Below, in pieces: positions 34,434 through 43,898 of a stretch of DNA of 64,000 bases. The DNA is from Phycisphaerales bacterium (GTDB lineage Bacteria; Planctomycetota; Phycisphaerae; Phycisphaerales; UBA1924), in assembly GCA_020853815.1 (NCBI GenBank), contig JADYYE010000088.1:62001-126000 (forward strand), read 5' to 3'. Position 1 is the first letter of the stretch. Each line of letters starts with the position of its first letter. Position numbers and translations under genes: made by a program. The notes beneath the pieces were generated by a model. It did not search any database and was not told where the DNA came from. It saw nothing but the letters and a program-made list of their open reading frames with translations.

Positions 34434-35462
34434 CTAGTACTGGCGTGTCTTGATCGCCTCCGCCGCCTGAACCTGCTCGAACACGCCCTCTTTGGTGACG
34501 ATCCGCTTCTCGATCGGCTTCTTGGCCGCCAGCGCCTCGACCGCGTCGAAGAGCTGCGGCCCCAGGAGCGGGTTGCACTCAACCGTGCAATTCAGCTTGC
34601 CGGCGATCATCGCGTCAAACGCGGCTCGCACGCCGTCGATCGAGACGATCTTGATGTCGACGCCGGGCTTCTTGCCCGCCTCTTCGATGGCCTGGATCGC
34701 GCCGAGCGCCATGTCGTCGTTGTGGGCGTAGAGCACAGTAATCCGCGGGCCGTCGCCGCTCTTGAGGAACGTCTCCATCACTTCCTTGCCCTTGGCGCGG
34801 GTGAACTCGCCCGACTGGCTCTTAATGATCTTGACTTCCGGGTGCGCCTTGACGACCTCCTCGAAGCCCTTCTTGCGGTCGATCGCGGGGGCCGAGCCGG
34901 GCGTGCCTTGAAGCTCGGCGACCATCGCCTTGCCGCCGGTCGCCTTGACAACCCAGTTGGCGGCGCGCCGACCCTCTTCAACAAAGTCCGCGCCAATGAA
35001 CGTCACGAACAGATTCGGATCGGACACGTCGACGGCTCGATCGGTCAGGATCACGGGAATCCCAGCCTCCTTGACCTCCTTCAGCACGGGCTCCCAGCCC
35101 GTCTCAACGACGGGAGAGAACGCGATCGCGTCGACCTTCTGCTGGATGAAGCTGCGGATCGCCTTGATCTGGTTCTCCTGCTTCTGCTGCGCATCGGCGA
35201 AGATCAGTTCGATGCCGCGCTTCTCGGCCTCGCTCTTGATCGACTCGGTGTTGGCGCGGCGCCAGTCGCTCTCAGCGCCGATCTGCGAGAATCCGACGCG
35301 AAGCTTGCCCGAGGACGTGCCACTCGGCGCCGGTGCGTCGGTCGCGCCGGACTTGGGTTCCGTCGGCCTTTCCTCGGCCTTCTTTTCGCACGCGACGAGC
35401 GACGCCCCGACCAGGCACAGGGCCGCGAGCAGGGTGCGACGGGTAAGCCCATGAGTCTGCAT
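34434..35462 (-). CDS. ytfQ: Sugar ABC transporter substrate-binding lipoprotein, YtfQ-like
   Basis: 342 aa from the ATG at 35462. The signal ends in LVGASLVAC, a lipobox, so the protein is a lipoprotein instead of the soluble periplasmic form in E. coli. The binding domain follows YtfQ closely: KLRVGFSQIGAESDWRRANTE, SEAEKRGIELIFADAQQKQENQIKAIRSFI, VVETGWEPVLKEVKEAGIPV, IDRKKGFEEVV and VLYAHNDDMALGAIQAIEEAGKKPG. The family binds galactofuranose; the adjacent GH51 and GH127 genes make arabinofuranose a plausible ligand here. It lies 39 nt after the GH2-GH51 gene. Confidence 0.9.
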   Translation of the reverse strand: MQTHGLTRRTLLAALCLVGASLVACEKKAEERPTEPKSGATDAPAPSGTSSGKLRVGFSQIGAESDWRRANTESIKSEAEKRGIELIFADAQQKQENQIKAIRSFIQQKVDAIAFSPVVETGWEPVLKEVKEAGIPVILTDRAVDVSDPNLFVTFIGADFVEEGRRAANWVVKATGGKAMVAELQGTPGSAPAIDRKKGFEEVVKAHPEVKIIKSQSGEFTRAKGKEVMETFLKSGDGPRITVLYAHNDDMALGAIQAIEEAGKKPGVDIKIVSIDGVRAAFDAMIAGKLNCTVECNPLLGPQLFDAVEALAAKKPIEKRIVTKEGVFEQVQAAEAIKTRQY

Positions 35463-35501
35463 TGTGGTTCCTTTCCATCGCGCACGGCCATGCCGGCGCG
35501 G

Positions 35502-38500
35502 TCAGTTGACGTCCAGCGAGAGCAGCGTGACGCTGCACGGATCGAGTTCCAGCGTATCCGAAAACACACCAAGGGGCGATTCGCGGATGACGACGCGGAG
35601 TGGTTCGGAGGGATCATTGTGCGCCATCGGATCGCCCGCGATGACGTAACGGGTGCCGGTGCCGCGGAACGAGGCGCCGTCGATCGAGAGGGGCACACTG
35701 GCCTGTCGCGTGGTTGGATTGACGACAGCGATGGTGAACTTCCTCTTGTCGGCGCTCCAGGCTGCCGAAGCGTCGATCGTCGGGCCGCTGGCCACTTTGA
35801 CTGGAAGCGTTCCGAAGTGGTGGCGATACAGCTTCAACACCAAGCCAGTCGTCTCGAGCGCGGCGGACTCTTTGCTGGTCTTGATCGCGCCGATAACATT
35901 CACAGTCTGGGCGTAGTTGGCCATGTAGACGAGGTCGCTGTTGCGGCTGAACTCGTTGAGAGCCGCGGCGCAGCCGAGCGCATCTTTCATGAAGTATCGC
36001 GTTCCGAGCTCTCCGAAGATGTCCGGGCCGTACCAGTAGTTCCACTCGTCCTGCACGATTCGGATGTCGCGACCCTTCAGGCTCGGAAGGTCCCGCCGAT
36101 ACCCCCGGTGCGCCTCGGCGATGCGCCGGAGCGACTCGGGCGCTTGTTTCACATGCCCGAGCAGGCTCTCGCGCCCCTGCCAGTACACATGCTCGGAGAT
36201 GTGCGTCATGTGGCCGGCGCACTTCTCCAGCATCATCCGGCTCCACTCGCCCGCGGCCCCCACCGCGATCAGCGTCGCGCCGGCATCAACCTCTCGGATC
36301 GCGTCGACGAACGCCGTGTGGCGCTTCACGTAGTCGGCGAGCGGCACATTCCCGAGCTGCCACGAGCCGTACATCTCGTTGCCGATCCCCCAGAACCGGA
36401 CCTTGAATGGTTCGACGCTCCCGTTCTGGGCGCGCAGGGCACCCATCGGCGTGCTCGCCGCTCCGTTCGCGTACTCGACCTCGGCCGCGCCGCTCTCGAC
36501 CGAACCCAGGCCCGTATTGATCGCGATGTATGGTTCGGTCTTCAGGAGTCGGCAGAGCGCGATGAACTCATGCACGCCCAAGTCGTTGGGCTCGATGCCG
36601 CGCCACGCCGGGTTCTTCCGCGGCGGGCGCTTGTCGGGATCGCCGATCCCGTCACGCCAGTCGTAGCCCGAGACGAAATTGCCGCCCGGCCAGCGATAGA
36701 CGGGCGAATCTAGCTCCCTGAGCAGCCTGAGCGTATCGGCGCGAAAGCCCTGCACGTTGTCGTCGGGCATCAGCGAGAGCGTGCCGACGCGGAACTCGCC
36801 ACCGCCGCTCCCGGTGATCGAGATCGTGGCGTCCCCGGCATCGGGCGCTTCGATGGGAATGACGAAACTCAGCTCGTGCCGCGTGAACTCCTCGCCGATT
36901 GCGGGCAGCTGAACGGCAAAGCCCGCGCCATTCCACACGGGCGACTTCACCTCGATGCGAATCGGTCCGGCATCCTTATCGCCTGCGATGTGGATCCGCC
37001 CCGTGTATCGCTGGCCCGACTTGATGAAGAGGCCCGACTGCTCAATCCCAGCGCGTCGCTCCTGACTCGAAGGCTTCACTCGAGGCGAGTGCCGGCCGAC
37101 AAACGGCGACGCTTCGTCCATCACGACTGTCGCATTGACCGCCCGCCAGGGAGACTCGCCCTGGCCGACCGCGTCAAAGAACTTGCGGTCCTCGATCATC
37201 TCGGCCCATATCCCGCCGTAAATGCACCGACCAAGGTGCTCGATGAACTGGCCGTAGATGTAGGGGCTGATCGGCTCGCCGATCCGCGATGCGTCGATCG
37301 AGAGTGTCGGCGCGGGAAGCTCGCCGCGTTTCACGAACGTGAGCGACACGTCGTCGAACCATGCCGTGCCCGTCGCCAGACCCCAGCCGCCGAGCAGGCA
37401 GTTGATGATCGCGTGGTCTTCATAGCCGCTGTCGAACTCGACCTCGGCGTAGGTCCAATCTGTCGTGCCGGTGACGGCCTTGGTCTGCACCGGCTGTACG
37501 TTGTGAACATTGAAGAGGGCGCCCTTCGCGCCGCCACGGGGCGTCAGATTCTCCGTCTTGATCCAGCCGGACAGCTTGTAGCGCGACATCATCTCGACGG
37601 GCACGCGGAACTGCCAGGAAAGGTCGCCGCCGTTCTCTGAGGTGATCTTGACCGAGAACTTGCCGGTCCGTGCTACATCACTGGTCGCAAAGGCGCCGTC
37701 GCCGCTCCAGCGCGATTCGTACCAAGGGGACGGCTTTCCGTCCTTCACGACCTCGAAGCTCGGATTGGGGAGGAGATTCTCGCCGGCGCCGCCACCGCCC
37801 ACGCCATTCCCACCGGGCGCTTTCGGCGACGGATGCTCCTCAACACGAACGAGGCCGACATCAACGAACTGCCCGCCGCTGGTCTGCTTGCAACTTGCGG
37901 CGAGGATGTTGCTCCCCTCGCGGAACGCTCGCTTGGCGGCGTCGGGGATCGGAACCAGTTCATAGTCGTGCGTCCAGCCACTCAGCTTCGCGGCCAGCAC
38001 GCCGTTGACAAAGACCTCGCAATCCTCGTCGTGGTGCAGGAGCAGGTGCGTCGGCTTCTCGTCCTGCGGGTTGTGCGAGAACTCGCGGCGGATCCAGATC
38101 GCGCCGCCTTTCCATTCAGTACCAACAACCGCGCCGGGCGTGCCCTTGGTGCCGAAGCCGCCGGGCCCTTGCTTCCAGCCGGAATCGTCGAATCCGGGCT
38201 TCTCCCAGCCGGCGGCGGGCTTGGTCTCCGTGAAACGCCAGCGCTGCGCGTGAGATTGCGATGTGGGCACGACGTCTGTGATCGTCGGGGGCGGGGGCAT
38301 GAGCGAGAAATCGCCGCGGTTCGCCGCCGCCACTCGCGCCAGGTCGGGCTTCAGCACGCGCCGGTCGTAGGTGTACAGCCCATTGGCCTCGACTTCAACA
38401 TCCGTGATCTGCGTGTAGACCACCGCGCACAGACCCTGCTCGCGCTGGTCGTAGCTGGCCTTGAGCAGCGACTCATAGCGGCGCGTCAGGTGCTCGGCGT

Positions 38501-40064
38501 CCTTCATCGCCTGGTAGCCCCAGTGGTCCTTCTTCCACATGTGGTCGGGGACCGGCAGGCCTAGTCCGCCGAACTCGCCCACCACGCACGCACGCGCGTC
38601 CTCACGCGGCGGCGTCTTCGGGTCCGGGTAGGTGTGAACGTCGATCACATCGCCGACCTTGTTGTCGGTCCAGCCGCTGGCGTTGTTCACCAGGCGCGAC
38701 GGATCGAGCTCCTTCACGAGATTCGTGAATCGCGGCGTTTCGAACTGGCCCCACCCCTCGTTGAACACGACCCACATCACGATCGACGGCGAATTAAATC
38801 GATGATCGATCAATCGGCGCAGCTCGACTTCGTACTGCTTCTTGCCGGCTTCGGTATACGTCTCCTTGGGCGGGAGCGGACTCGGCATGTCCTGCCACAC
38901 CAGCAGTCCCTCGCGGTCGGCCCAGTAGTACCAGCGGGCGGGCTCGACCTTGACGTGCTTTCGCGTCATGTTGAACCCGAGCATCTTGGTCTGCACGATG
39001 TCAAACCGCAGCGCCCCGTCGGTCGGCGCGGTGACGATGCCATCGGGCCAATAGCCCTGGTCGAGCGGGCCGACCATGAAGCACTCTTTGCCGTTGAGCA
39101 TCAGGCGATGCACGCCCTTGTCGTCCTTCGCGACGTTGATATCACGCAGTCCGAAGTACGAACGAACCGTCTCGCATCGATTGACCGTTACGATGAGGTC
39201 ATAGAGGAATGGATCGTTCGGCGACCACAGCCTTGGCTCCCGAATCTTGAGCGTCAGCCATTCGCCGGCATGTCCGATCACCTCACCCACCGTCTGCTTC
39301 CCGGCCATCGCCGCCAGCGTAACCTTCGCGTCCGGCGCAACCGTGGTTGATACCCTGACCTTCACCTCTCCGCGCTCGGCGTTGGGCACAATCTTCAGAT
39401 CCGAAACGTGCGTCGCGGGCGCCGCCTCAAGCCACACGCTCTGCCAGATGCCCGTGTGCGGCGTGCACCAGATGCCCTCGGGCTTGCGCACTTGCTTTCC
39501 GCGCGGCTGGTCGCCCGCGTCGGTCGGATCAAACACGCCAACGACGAGTTCCTGCGACGCTCCGGGCTTGAGTGCGTCGGTAATGTCGAAGCTGAACGGG
39601 TCATAGCCGCCCGTGTGCTCGCCGATCCGCTTGCCGTTAACATAGACGACGGCTTTCCAATCGACCGCCTCGAAGTTGAGCAGCACGCGCTGGCCGCCCC
39701 AATTCTCCGGCACGTCGAACGACCGCGAGTACCACAGCTTCTCGTGGTGCTCGCCCACGCCCGACAGCGCCGACTCGATCGGGAACGGCACCAGCACCTG
39801 ACGCTTGAACTCGCCCGATGCCGGCGGGGCCGCACTCGCAATCTCGCCCTCGCGTGCGTCAGGAGTCCACGACCAGCGTCCGTTCAGGCTCTTCCAGGCC
39901 TCACGCTCGAGCTGCGGCCTTGGATACTCCGGCCACGGCGCATCCTGGCTCACCTTGTCGGTCCACGGTGTGGTGATGACAGGCTTGGGCAGCACCTGCG
40001 CTGTCGCGCTCGCGCCGAACAATCCCATGGCCGCCACGATCAGAGTGCGAGAGAGCTTTGACAT
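35502..40064 (-). CDS. Giant secreted glycosidase: GH2 + carbohydrate-binding-like + GH51 arabinofuranosidase
   Basis: 1520 aa from the ATG at 40064 (GGAG upstream; a GTG at 40079 is in frame). A signal peptide ends near ASATAQ. Residues about 45-600 are a GH2 enzyme: jelly-roll, Ig-like domain and TIM barrel with acid/base Glu436 in FNEGWGQFE and nucleophile Glu497 in VVGEFGGLG. Residues about 620-760 are beta-sandwich. About 785-920 is a CBM4/9-like fold (NLLPNPSFEVVKDGKPSPWYESRW). From about 935 there is a GH51 alpha-L-arabinofuranosidase: ISPYIYGQFIEHLGRCIYGG, acid/base Glu1230 in WGIGNEMYG, nucleophile Glu1340 in VQDEWNYWYG, then the C-terminal beta domain. One exported polypeptide therefore carries two glycosidase activities. 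It is in an operon with GH127 and a furanose importer. Confidence 0.9.
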   Translation of the reverse strand: MSKLSRTLIVAAMGLFGASATAQVLPKPVITTPWTDKVSQDAPWPEYPRPQLEREAWKSLNGRWSWTPDAREGEIASAAPPASGEFKRQVLVPFPIESALSGVGEHHEKLWYSRSFDVPENWGGQRVLLNFEAVDWKAVVYVNGKRIGEHTGGYDPFSFDITDALKPGASQELVVGVFDPTDAGDQPRGKQVRKPEGIWCTPHTGIWQSVWLEAAPATHVSDLKIVPNAERGEVKVRVSTTVAPDAKVTLAAMAGKQTVGEVIGHAGEWLTLKIREPRLWSPNDPFLYDLIVTVNRCETVRSYFGLRDINVAKDDKGVHRLMLNGKECFMVGPLDQGYWPDGIVTAPTDGALRFDIVQTKMLGFNMTRKHVKVEPARWYYWADREGLLVWQDMPSPLPPKETYTEAGKKQYEVELRRLIDHRFNSPSIVMWVVFNEGWGQFETPRFTNLVKELDPSRLVNNASGWTDNKVGDVIDVHTYPDPKTPPREDARACVVGEFGGLGLPVPDHMWKKDHWGYQAMKDAEHLTRRYESLLKASYDQREQGLCAVVYTQITDVEVEANGLYTYDRRVLKPDLARVAAANRGDFSLMPPPPTITDVVPTSQSHAQRWRFTETKPAAGWEKPGFDDSGWKQGPGGFGTKGTPGAVVGTEWKGGAIWIRREFSHNPQDEKPTHLLLHHDEDCEVFVNGVLAAKLSGWTHDYELVPIPDAAKRAFREGSNILAASCKQTSGGQFVDVGLVRVEEHPSPKAPGGNGVGGGGAGENLLPNPSFEVVKDGKPSPWYESRWSGDGAFATSDVARTGKFSVKITSENGGDLSWQFRVPVEMMSRYKLSGWIKTENLTPRGGAKGALFNVHNVQPVQTKAVTGTTDWTYAEVEFDSGYEDHAIINCLLGGWGLATGTAWFDDVSLTFVKRGELPAPTLSIDASRIGEPISPYIYGQFIEHLGRCIYGGIWAEMIEDRKFFDAVGQGESPWRAVNATVVMDEASPFVGRHSPRVKPSSQERRAGIEQSGLFIKSGQRYTGRIHIAGDKDAGPIRIEVKSPVWNGAGFAVQLPAIGEEFTRHELSFVIPIEAPDAGDATISITGSGGGEFRVGTLSLMPDDNVQGFRADTLRLLRELDSPVYRWPGGNFVSGYDWRDGIGDPDKRPPRKNPAWRGIEPNDLGVHEFIALCRLLKTEPYIAINTGLGSVESGAAEVEYANGAASTPMGALRAQNGSVEPFKVRFWGIGNEMYGSWQLGNVPLADYVKRHTAFVDAIREVDAGATLIAVGAAGEWSRMMLEKCAGHMTHISEHVYWQGRESLLGHVKQAPESLRRIAEAHRGYRRDLPSLKGRDIRIVQDEWNYWYGPDIFGELGTRYFMKDALGCAAALNEFSRNSDLVYMANYAQTVNVIGAIKTSKESAALETTGLVLKLYRHHFGTLPVKVASGPTIDASAAWSADKRKFTIAVVNPTTRQASVPLSIDGASFRGTGTRYVIAGDPMAHNDPSEPLRVVIRESPLGVFSDTLELDPCSVTLLSLDVN

Positions 40065-40075
40065 TGCCGCTCCAT

Positions 40076-42484
40076 TCACTTGCCCGAGAGCATCCGAAGA
40101 TCAAACACGCCGCCCGCGATCCCGCCGTTGGGCGACGCCTCGAACCGCACGACCACCGATTCCCTGCCGTCCGACAGCGAACGCGGCACGGCGTATTCCT
40201 CGAAATAGAATCGCCCGTCCGCGTTGGCATTCAGGCGCTCGCTGGCGATTCGATCGCCGTTCACGAGAATATCAAACACGCGAGAGCCGCCGTCGCTTCC
40301 CCAGTACATCACGGAGAGGCGATTTTCCTTCGAGCCATCGACCTTCATCGTGTACTCAAAGAAGCCGGGCTTCTCCGCGTGCCTCCAGTGATAGTCATTG
40401 AACACGCCCGCGGCCGACCGCTCCGCCATCATCGCGTGCGCCTTTTCAGACGCTGCATCACCGATCAATACTCGGTCGAGCGTGCGTGCATCTCGCTCTC
40501 GCGTTTCGGCGATCGCCTGTTCATACGCCTTCTGACGCGAGCCGCCGGGCGCTCCGAACGGGAAGTAAACGGCGTAGCGTTCGTCCACGATCGTGTGGAG
40601 CGGCTTGAACGCCATATCGCTCGGCAGGCCGCGCGTGCGCCACTCCAGCTTGCCCGGCACGCGCTCGAGCCACGATTCCGGGCGAAGCTTATCGCCCGTG
40701 ATGGGAGGCGTCGGCACTCCCGGGAGCAGTTGCTCCGTGCCGACAAGCCCCGCGAGCACGAGCGGTCCGTAGGTCATCGCGCAGAGATTGGGATCGTCGT
40801 TGATCGCGACAACCTTGAGCGACGCTGGGAACACGCCGGCGATCGTGTCGCCCTTCTTCCACACGCGACGGGTCGTCATCCAACCGCCCCGCACGGCTTC
40901 CGTGGGAACACCCTCCGCCTCGCCGTTCACGGTGAATGTCGCACGCCCGTCGCACCACACGGGCACGCGGATCGCGACCGTAAACTCAGCTTCGAGTTCC
41001 GGCTCAACCGCGATCGACACCGCGTTCCCGCTCGGCATGTCGGTGGTTTGCCTGAGCAGCACTTTTCCGCCGGGCGAAGTCCACGTCACACTCGAATCAA
41101 GGAACAGGTTGACGAAGATCGTGTCCTTCGCGTGGAAGTAGATGTTCTGCGCGAGCGATGCGTACTCCTGCACGCCCGTCCCATAGCAGCAAGTGAATGT
41201 GTCCTCGGCGTTGCCGTGCTCTTTCCTCAACCCCGCCTTGAGGGGCATGTAGTAGATGAACATCCCAGTCTGGGGATGCTGCGAGACCATGATCCCGTTG
41301 TAGAAGACACGCTCGATCATGTCGGCGTAGCGTGTGTCTCCGCTCCAGGTGAGCAGCGAGCGATTGATCTTCTCCCAGTTGTAGCTGGTGCAGAACTCCT
41401 GGTTGGTCGCGGTGAGCGAGTTGGCGAGTTGGTTGGGCGGCCCCCAGTACTCGCCGTTGTTCGAACCGCCGGTCGCGTAGCTGTGCGATGCCCAGAGCGT
41501 CCGCCAGAACTGCTCAGCGATGCGCCGCGAATTCTCGTCGCCCGTCAGTTCGTACTCGCGGCACTGCCCGATCACCTGCGGCAGGTGCGTGTTGGCGTGA
41601 ATACTCGCCAGCGGATCATCGCCCCGCGCCAGCGGCTCCAAGAACGCCCGCTTCTGGAACCGTTCCGCGAGTTTCAGGTGCTCGCGCTTGCCGGTGCTGC
41701 TGTACACGTTGAGCAGCGCCTCGTGCACGCCGCCGAACTCGTTGCCCAGCATCGCCTGCATGCGCGCATCGTCGAGCTTGGCACATCGAGAGTCAACCCA
41801 GTCAACCAGGCGGGTGACGACGCCGAGCGCGCTGTCATCGTGGGCATACGCGTGCATCTCCCAAAGGCCCAGGATGACCTTGTGCAGCGTGTAGTAAGGC
41901 GCCCACACCGCCTTGCCGGCCTCGACGCGATCGAAGAGCTCGCTCGGGAACGCCGCAACATATCCGTTCCCCAGCTCGCCCTGGCATTCGGCGATCCCAG
42001 CGACGACCTTGGTCGCGTTGGCTTTCAGCGTCGCGTCGCCGGTCTGCGCGATCACCCTCGCGCACGCGGAGAGGTAGTGCCCGACGAAGTGCCCGCGCAG
42101 CTCGACTTCCGCGCCCTCCCACCCGCCGTAGGGTGTCGCGGGCGTAGGCAGGCCGGCCGTCTTGCGGAAGCCCCAGAGAAGCCGGTCGGGGTCGAGCGAC
42201 TTCAGGTATCGCACGTTGAGCTCGAACGCGTCCTTGATCGGCCCCACGCCCAGTTCCACACTCCCGATTGGCATGGGCTCCATCGCGCGCGCAATCGCAT
42301 CGGGCACGCGAACGCTTGCTGCCTTCTCGTTGCCTGGATTCACCGGCAGACCGGGCTGCGCGGGGGTCGCCGTCGTGAACAAAAGCGCCGCGACCCGCAA
42401 CGCACCCGCGGGCATGGCTCGCCCGCGCATCCGCGTTCCGCACGCCGACACCATCGCCTGAATACTTGATCGCTTTGGTCTCAT
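40076..42484 (-). CDS. GH127 beta-L-arabinofuranosidase (DUF1680 family)
   Basis: 802 aa from the ATG at 42484, with GGAG 6 nt upstream. An exported N-terminus is likely (ALRVAALLFTTATPAQPGLP). The (alpha/alpha)6 barrel shows GFRKTAGLP, GWEGAEVELRGHFVGHYLSACA, PYYTLHKVILGLWE, TGGSNNGEYWGPP and the cysteine pair in FTCCYGTGVQEY (Cys432/433), part of the zinc-thiolate catalytic site known from HypBA1. Beta domains follow, and a C-terminal carbohydrate-binding-like domain (YWGSDGGSRVFDILVNG). The family removes beta-L-arabinofuranose, complementing the alpha-specific GH51 domain encoded 11 nt downstream. Confidence 0.9.
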   Translation of the reverse strand: MRPKRSSIQAMVSACGTRMRGRAMPAGALRVAALLFTTATPAQPGLPVNPGNEKAASVRVPDAIARAMEPMPIGSVELGVGPIKDAFELNVRYLKSLDPDRLLWGFRKTAGLPTPATPYGGWEGAEVELRGHFVGHYLSACARVIAQTGDATLKANATKVVAGIAECQGELGNGYVAAFPSELFDRVEAGKAVWAPYYTLHKVILGLWEMHAYAHDDSALGVVTRLVDWVDSRCAKLDDARMQAMLGNEFGGVHEALLNVYSSTGKREHLKLAERFQKRAFLEPLARGDDPLASIHANTHLPQVIGQCREYELTGDENSRRIAEQFWRTLWASHSYATGGSNNGEYWGPPNQLANSLTATNQEFCTSYNWEKINRSLLTWSGDTRYADMIERVFYNGIMVSQHPQTGMFIYYMPLKAGLRKEHGNAEDTFTCCYGTGVQEYASLAQNIYFHAKDTIFVNLFLDSSVTWTSPGGKVLLRQTTDMPSGNAVSIAVEPELEAEFTVAIRVPVWCDGRATFTVNGEAEGVPTEAVRGGWMTTRRVWKKGDTIAGVFPASLKVVAINDDPNLCAMTYGPLVLAGLVGTEQLLPGVPTPPITGDKLRPESWLERVPGKLEWRTRGLPSDMAFKPLHTIVDERYAVYFPFGAPGGSRQKAYEQAIAETRERDARTLDRVLIGDAASEKAHAMMAERSAAGVFNDYHWRHAEKPGFFEYTMKVDGSKENRLSVMYWGSDGGSRVFDILVNGDRIASERLNANADGRFYFEEYAVPRSLSDGRESVVVRFEASPNGGIAGGVFDLRMLSGK

Positions 42485-42544
42485 GGTCGCTCCGCATGTC
42501 GCGCGTGGTTCGCGGAAGAAACGCCGTGGCACGCAGGAAACAAC

Positions 42545-43750
42545 TCAGGCCAATGCCGTCGCGTCTTCCGCCACCGCCCCGCCATTGCTGCGTGCCATGC
42601 TCTCGTCGGCTACGGGGAACATCACTCGATCCAGCCCGGCCCAGACGAGCCCGGCCATGCGGTGCTTGTCGCTGATATCGACGGCCACTTCGCCGAATCG
42701 CCCCCACATCGCGCCGCGCGAGATCGACGATGAGAGCTGATGAGCCACGACCTCGGGAAGGTCGTTGATCCACCCGCTCATCACCACGCGCCGTACACCC
42801 AGCACGTTCATCGCACCAGCGATCGTCGCGCCCGCCACCTCGAGCGACTTCGACATCCAAGGGCGGATGCCCTTTTCCTCGACTTCCTTCTTCACCGCGG
42901 CCCAGGTCTTCGGCGCTTTCTTGTTGGCCTCGGCGAAGCTGGCGATCAGCCCGTTCTGCGAGAGAAGCGTTTCCATGCAGCCGGTCGAGCCGCACCCGCA
43001 CTTGCGCGAGTTGCCGATGATCGGCGTGTGCCCAAGCTCGCCCGAGAGCGGGAGCGGCCCGTTGTACAGGCGGCCCCGCACCACCGCCGCTCCACCCACG
43101 CCATCGCCCAGTTCCACGAGCAGAAAGTCGTCGCCGTCGGGATCGAGCGCGAGTTGCCCGAGCGCCATCGCACGATTTTCCTGAACCACCACGGTCGGCG
43201 CGTCGAACAGGCCGCCCAGCAACCGCGAAATGTTCACCCGCTCCATCCACCGGATGTTGGGGCACAGCAGGCTCCGCCCTCCCGCCTCGTCGACCACGCC
43301 CGGCATCGACACCAGGATCGCATCCAGCGGCACGTTCGGATCACGCGGCAGGGCCTTACCCAGCTTCGCGACCAGTTCTTCCGGGCTCTTCGGAGTCGGA
43401 ATCTCGTGCGTCCATTGGTCCTCGCGCTGGGCCGCCACGGGCAGATACGCCGCCCGCGTGCGCACCACTCCCATCTCGATCGCGAGGAATCGCGTACGCG
43501 AGCGATTGAGGCGCACCATCGTGCCGGGGCGACCGATCTTGGGGCGATCGCTGCGCGATGACGGATCGACGCCGAGCGAGGCATCCTCGAGCACCGACGC
43601 GGCCAGAAGATCGTCGACGATCTTGCCGGCCGTGGGCTGCGAAAGTTCGGTCAGTCGCGCCAGATCAGCGCGCGACGCCGTGCCGACCGACAGCAGCGCC
43701 CGCACGACCTTGCGCTGGTTGATCCGCCGGAGCGATGAGGGGGTCGCCAT
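42545..43750 (-). CDS. ROK-family transcriptional regulator
   Basis: 401 aa from the ATG at 43750, with a GGGAAG ribosome-binding site. An N-terminal winged helix-turn-helix (residues about 5-65, RRINQRKVVRALLSVGTASRADLARLTELSQPTAGKIVDDLLAA) is followed by a ROK sugar-kinase-like domain. That domain carries LLVELGDGVGGAAVV, GPLPLSGELGHTPI and the zinc motif CGCGSTGCMET. ROK repressors bind a sugar or sugar phosphate and release DNA. It heads the glycosidase/importer operon and is divergent from the isomerase gene, so it most likely controls both. The intergenic region has two inverted repeats. Confidence 0.88.
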   Translation of the reverse strand: MATPSSLRRINQRKVVRALLSVGTASRADLARLTELSQPTAGKIVDDLLAASVLEDASLGVDPSSRSDRPKIGRPGTMVRLNRSRTRFLAIEMGVVRTRAAYLPVAAQREDQWTHEIPTPKSPEELVAKLGKALPRDPNVPLDAILVSMPGVVDEAGGRSLLCPNIRWMERVNISRLLGGLFDAPTVVVQENRAMALGQLALDPDGDDFLLVELGDGVGGAAVVRGRLYNGPLPLSGELGHTPIIGNSRKCGCGSTGCMETLLSQNGLIASFAEANKKAPKTWAAVKKEVEEKGIRPWMSKSLEVAGATIAGAMNVLGVRRVVMSGWINDLPEVVAHQLSSSISRGAMWGRFGEVAVDISDKHRMAGLVWAGLDRVMFPVADESMARSNGGAVAEDATALA

Positions 43751-43779
43751 GGTCTTCCCTTCGAGGCCTTCTGCGGGAG

Positions 43780-43811
43780 GCTTTACTTCCTAAAGCTCAA
43801 TAACTATGTTA
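43780..43811. promoter_or_regulatory. AT-rich inverted repeats between ROK regulator and isomerase: candidate operator
   Basis: GCTTTA-CTTCC-TAAAGC (43780-43796) and TAAC-TAT-GTTA (43801-43811) are two perfect inverted repeats. They sit in a conspicuously AT-rich island 30-60 nt upstream of the ROK start and 88-119 nt upstream of the isomerase start. Position fits an autoregulated bidirectional operator. Confidence 0.5.
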
Positions 43812-43898
43812 GCACAAACCCACCCCGACGCAAGCCCACCCGCCCCTCCACAATCCCGCCTCTTCAGGTACCCTGACCCGCCATTCGGAGAACACCCC

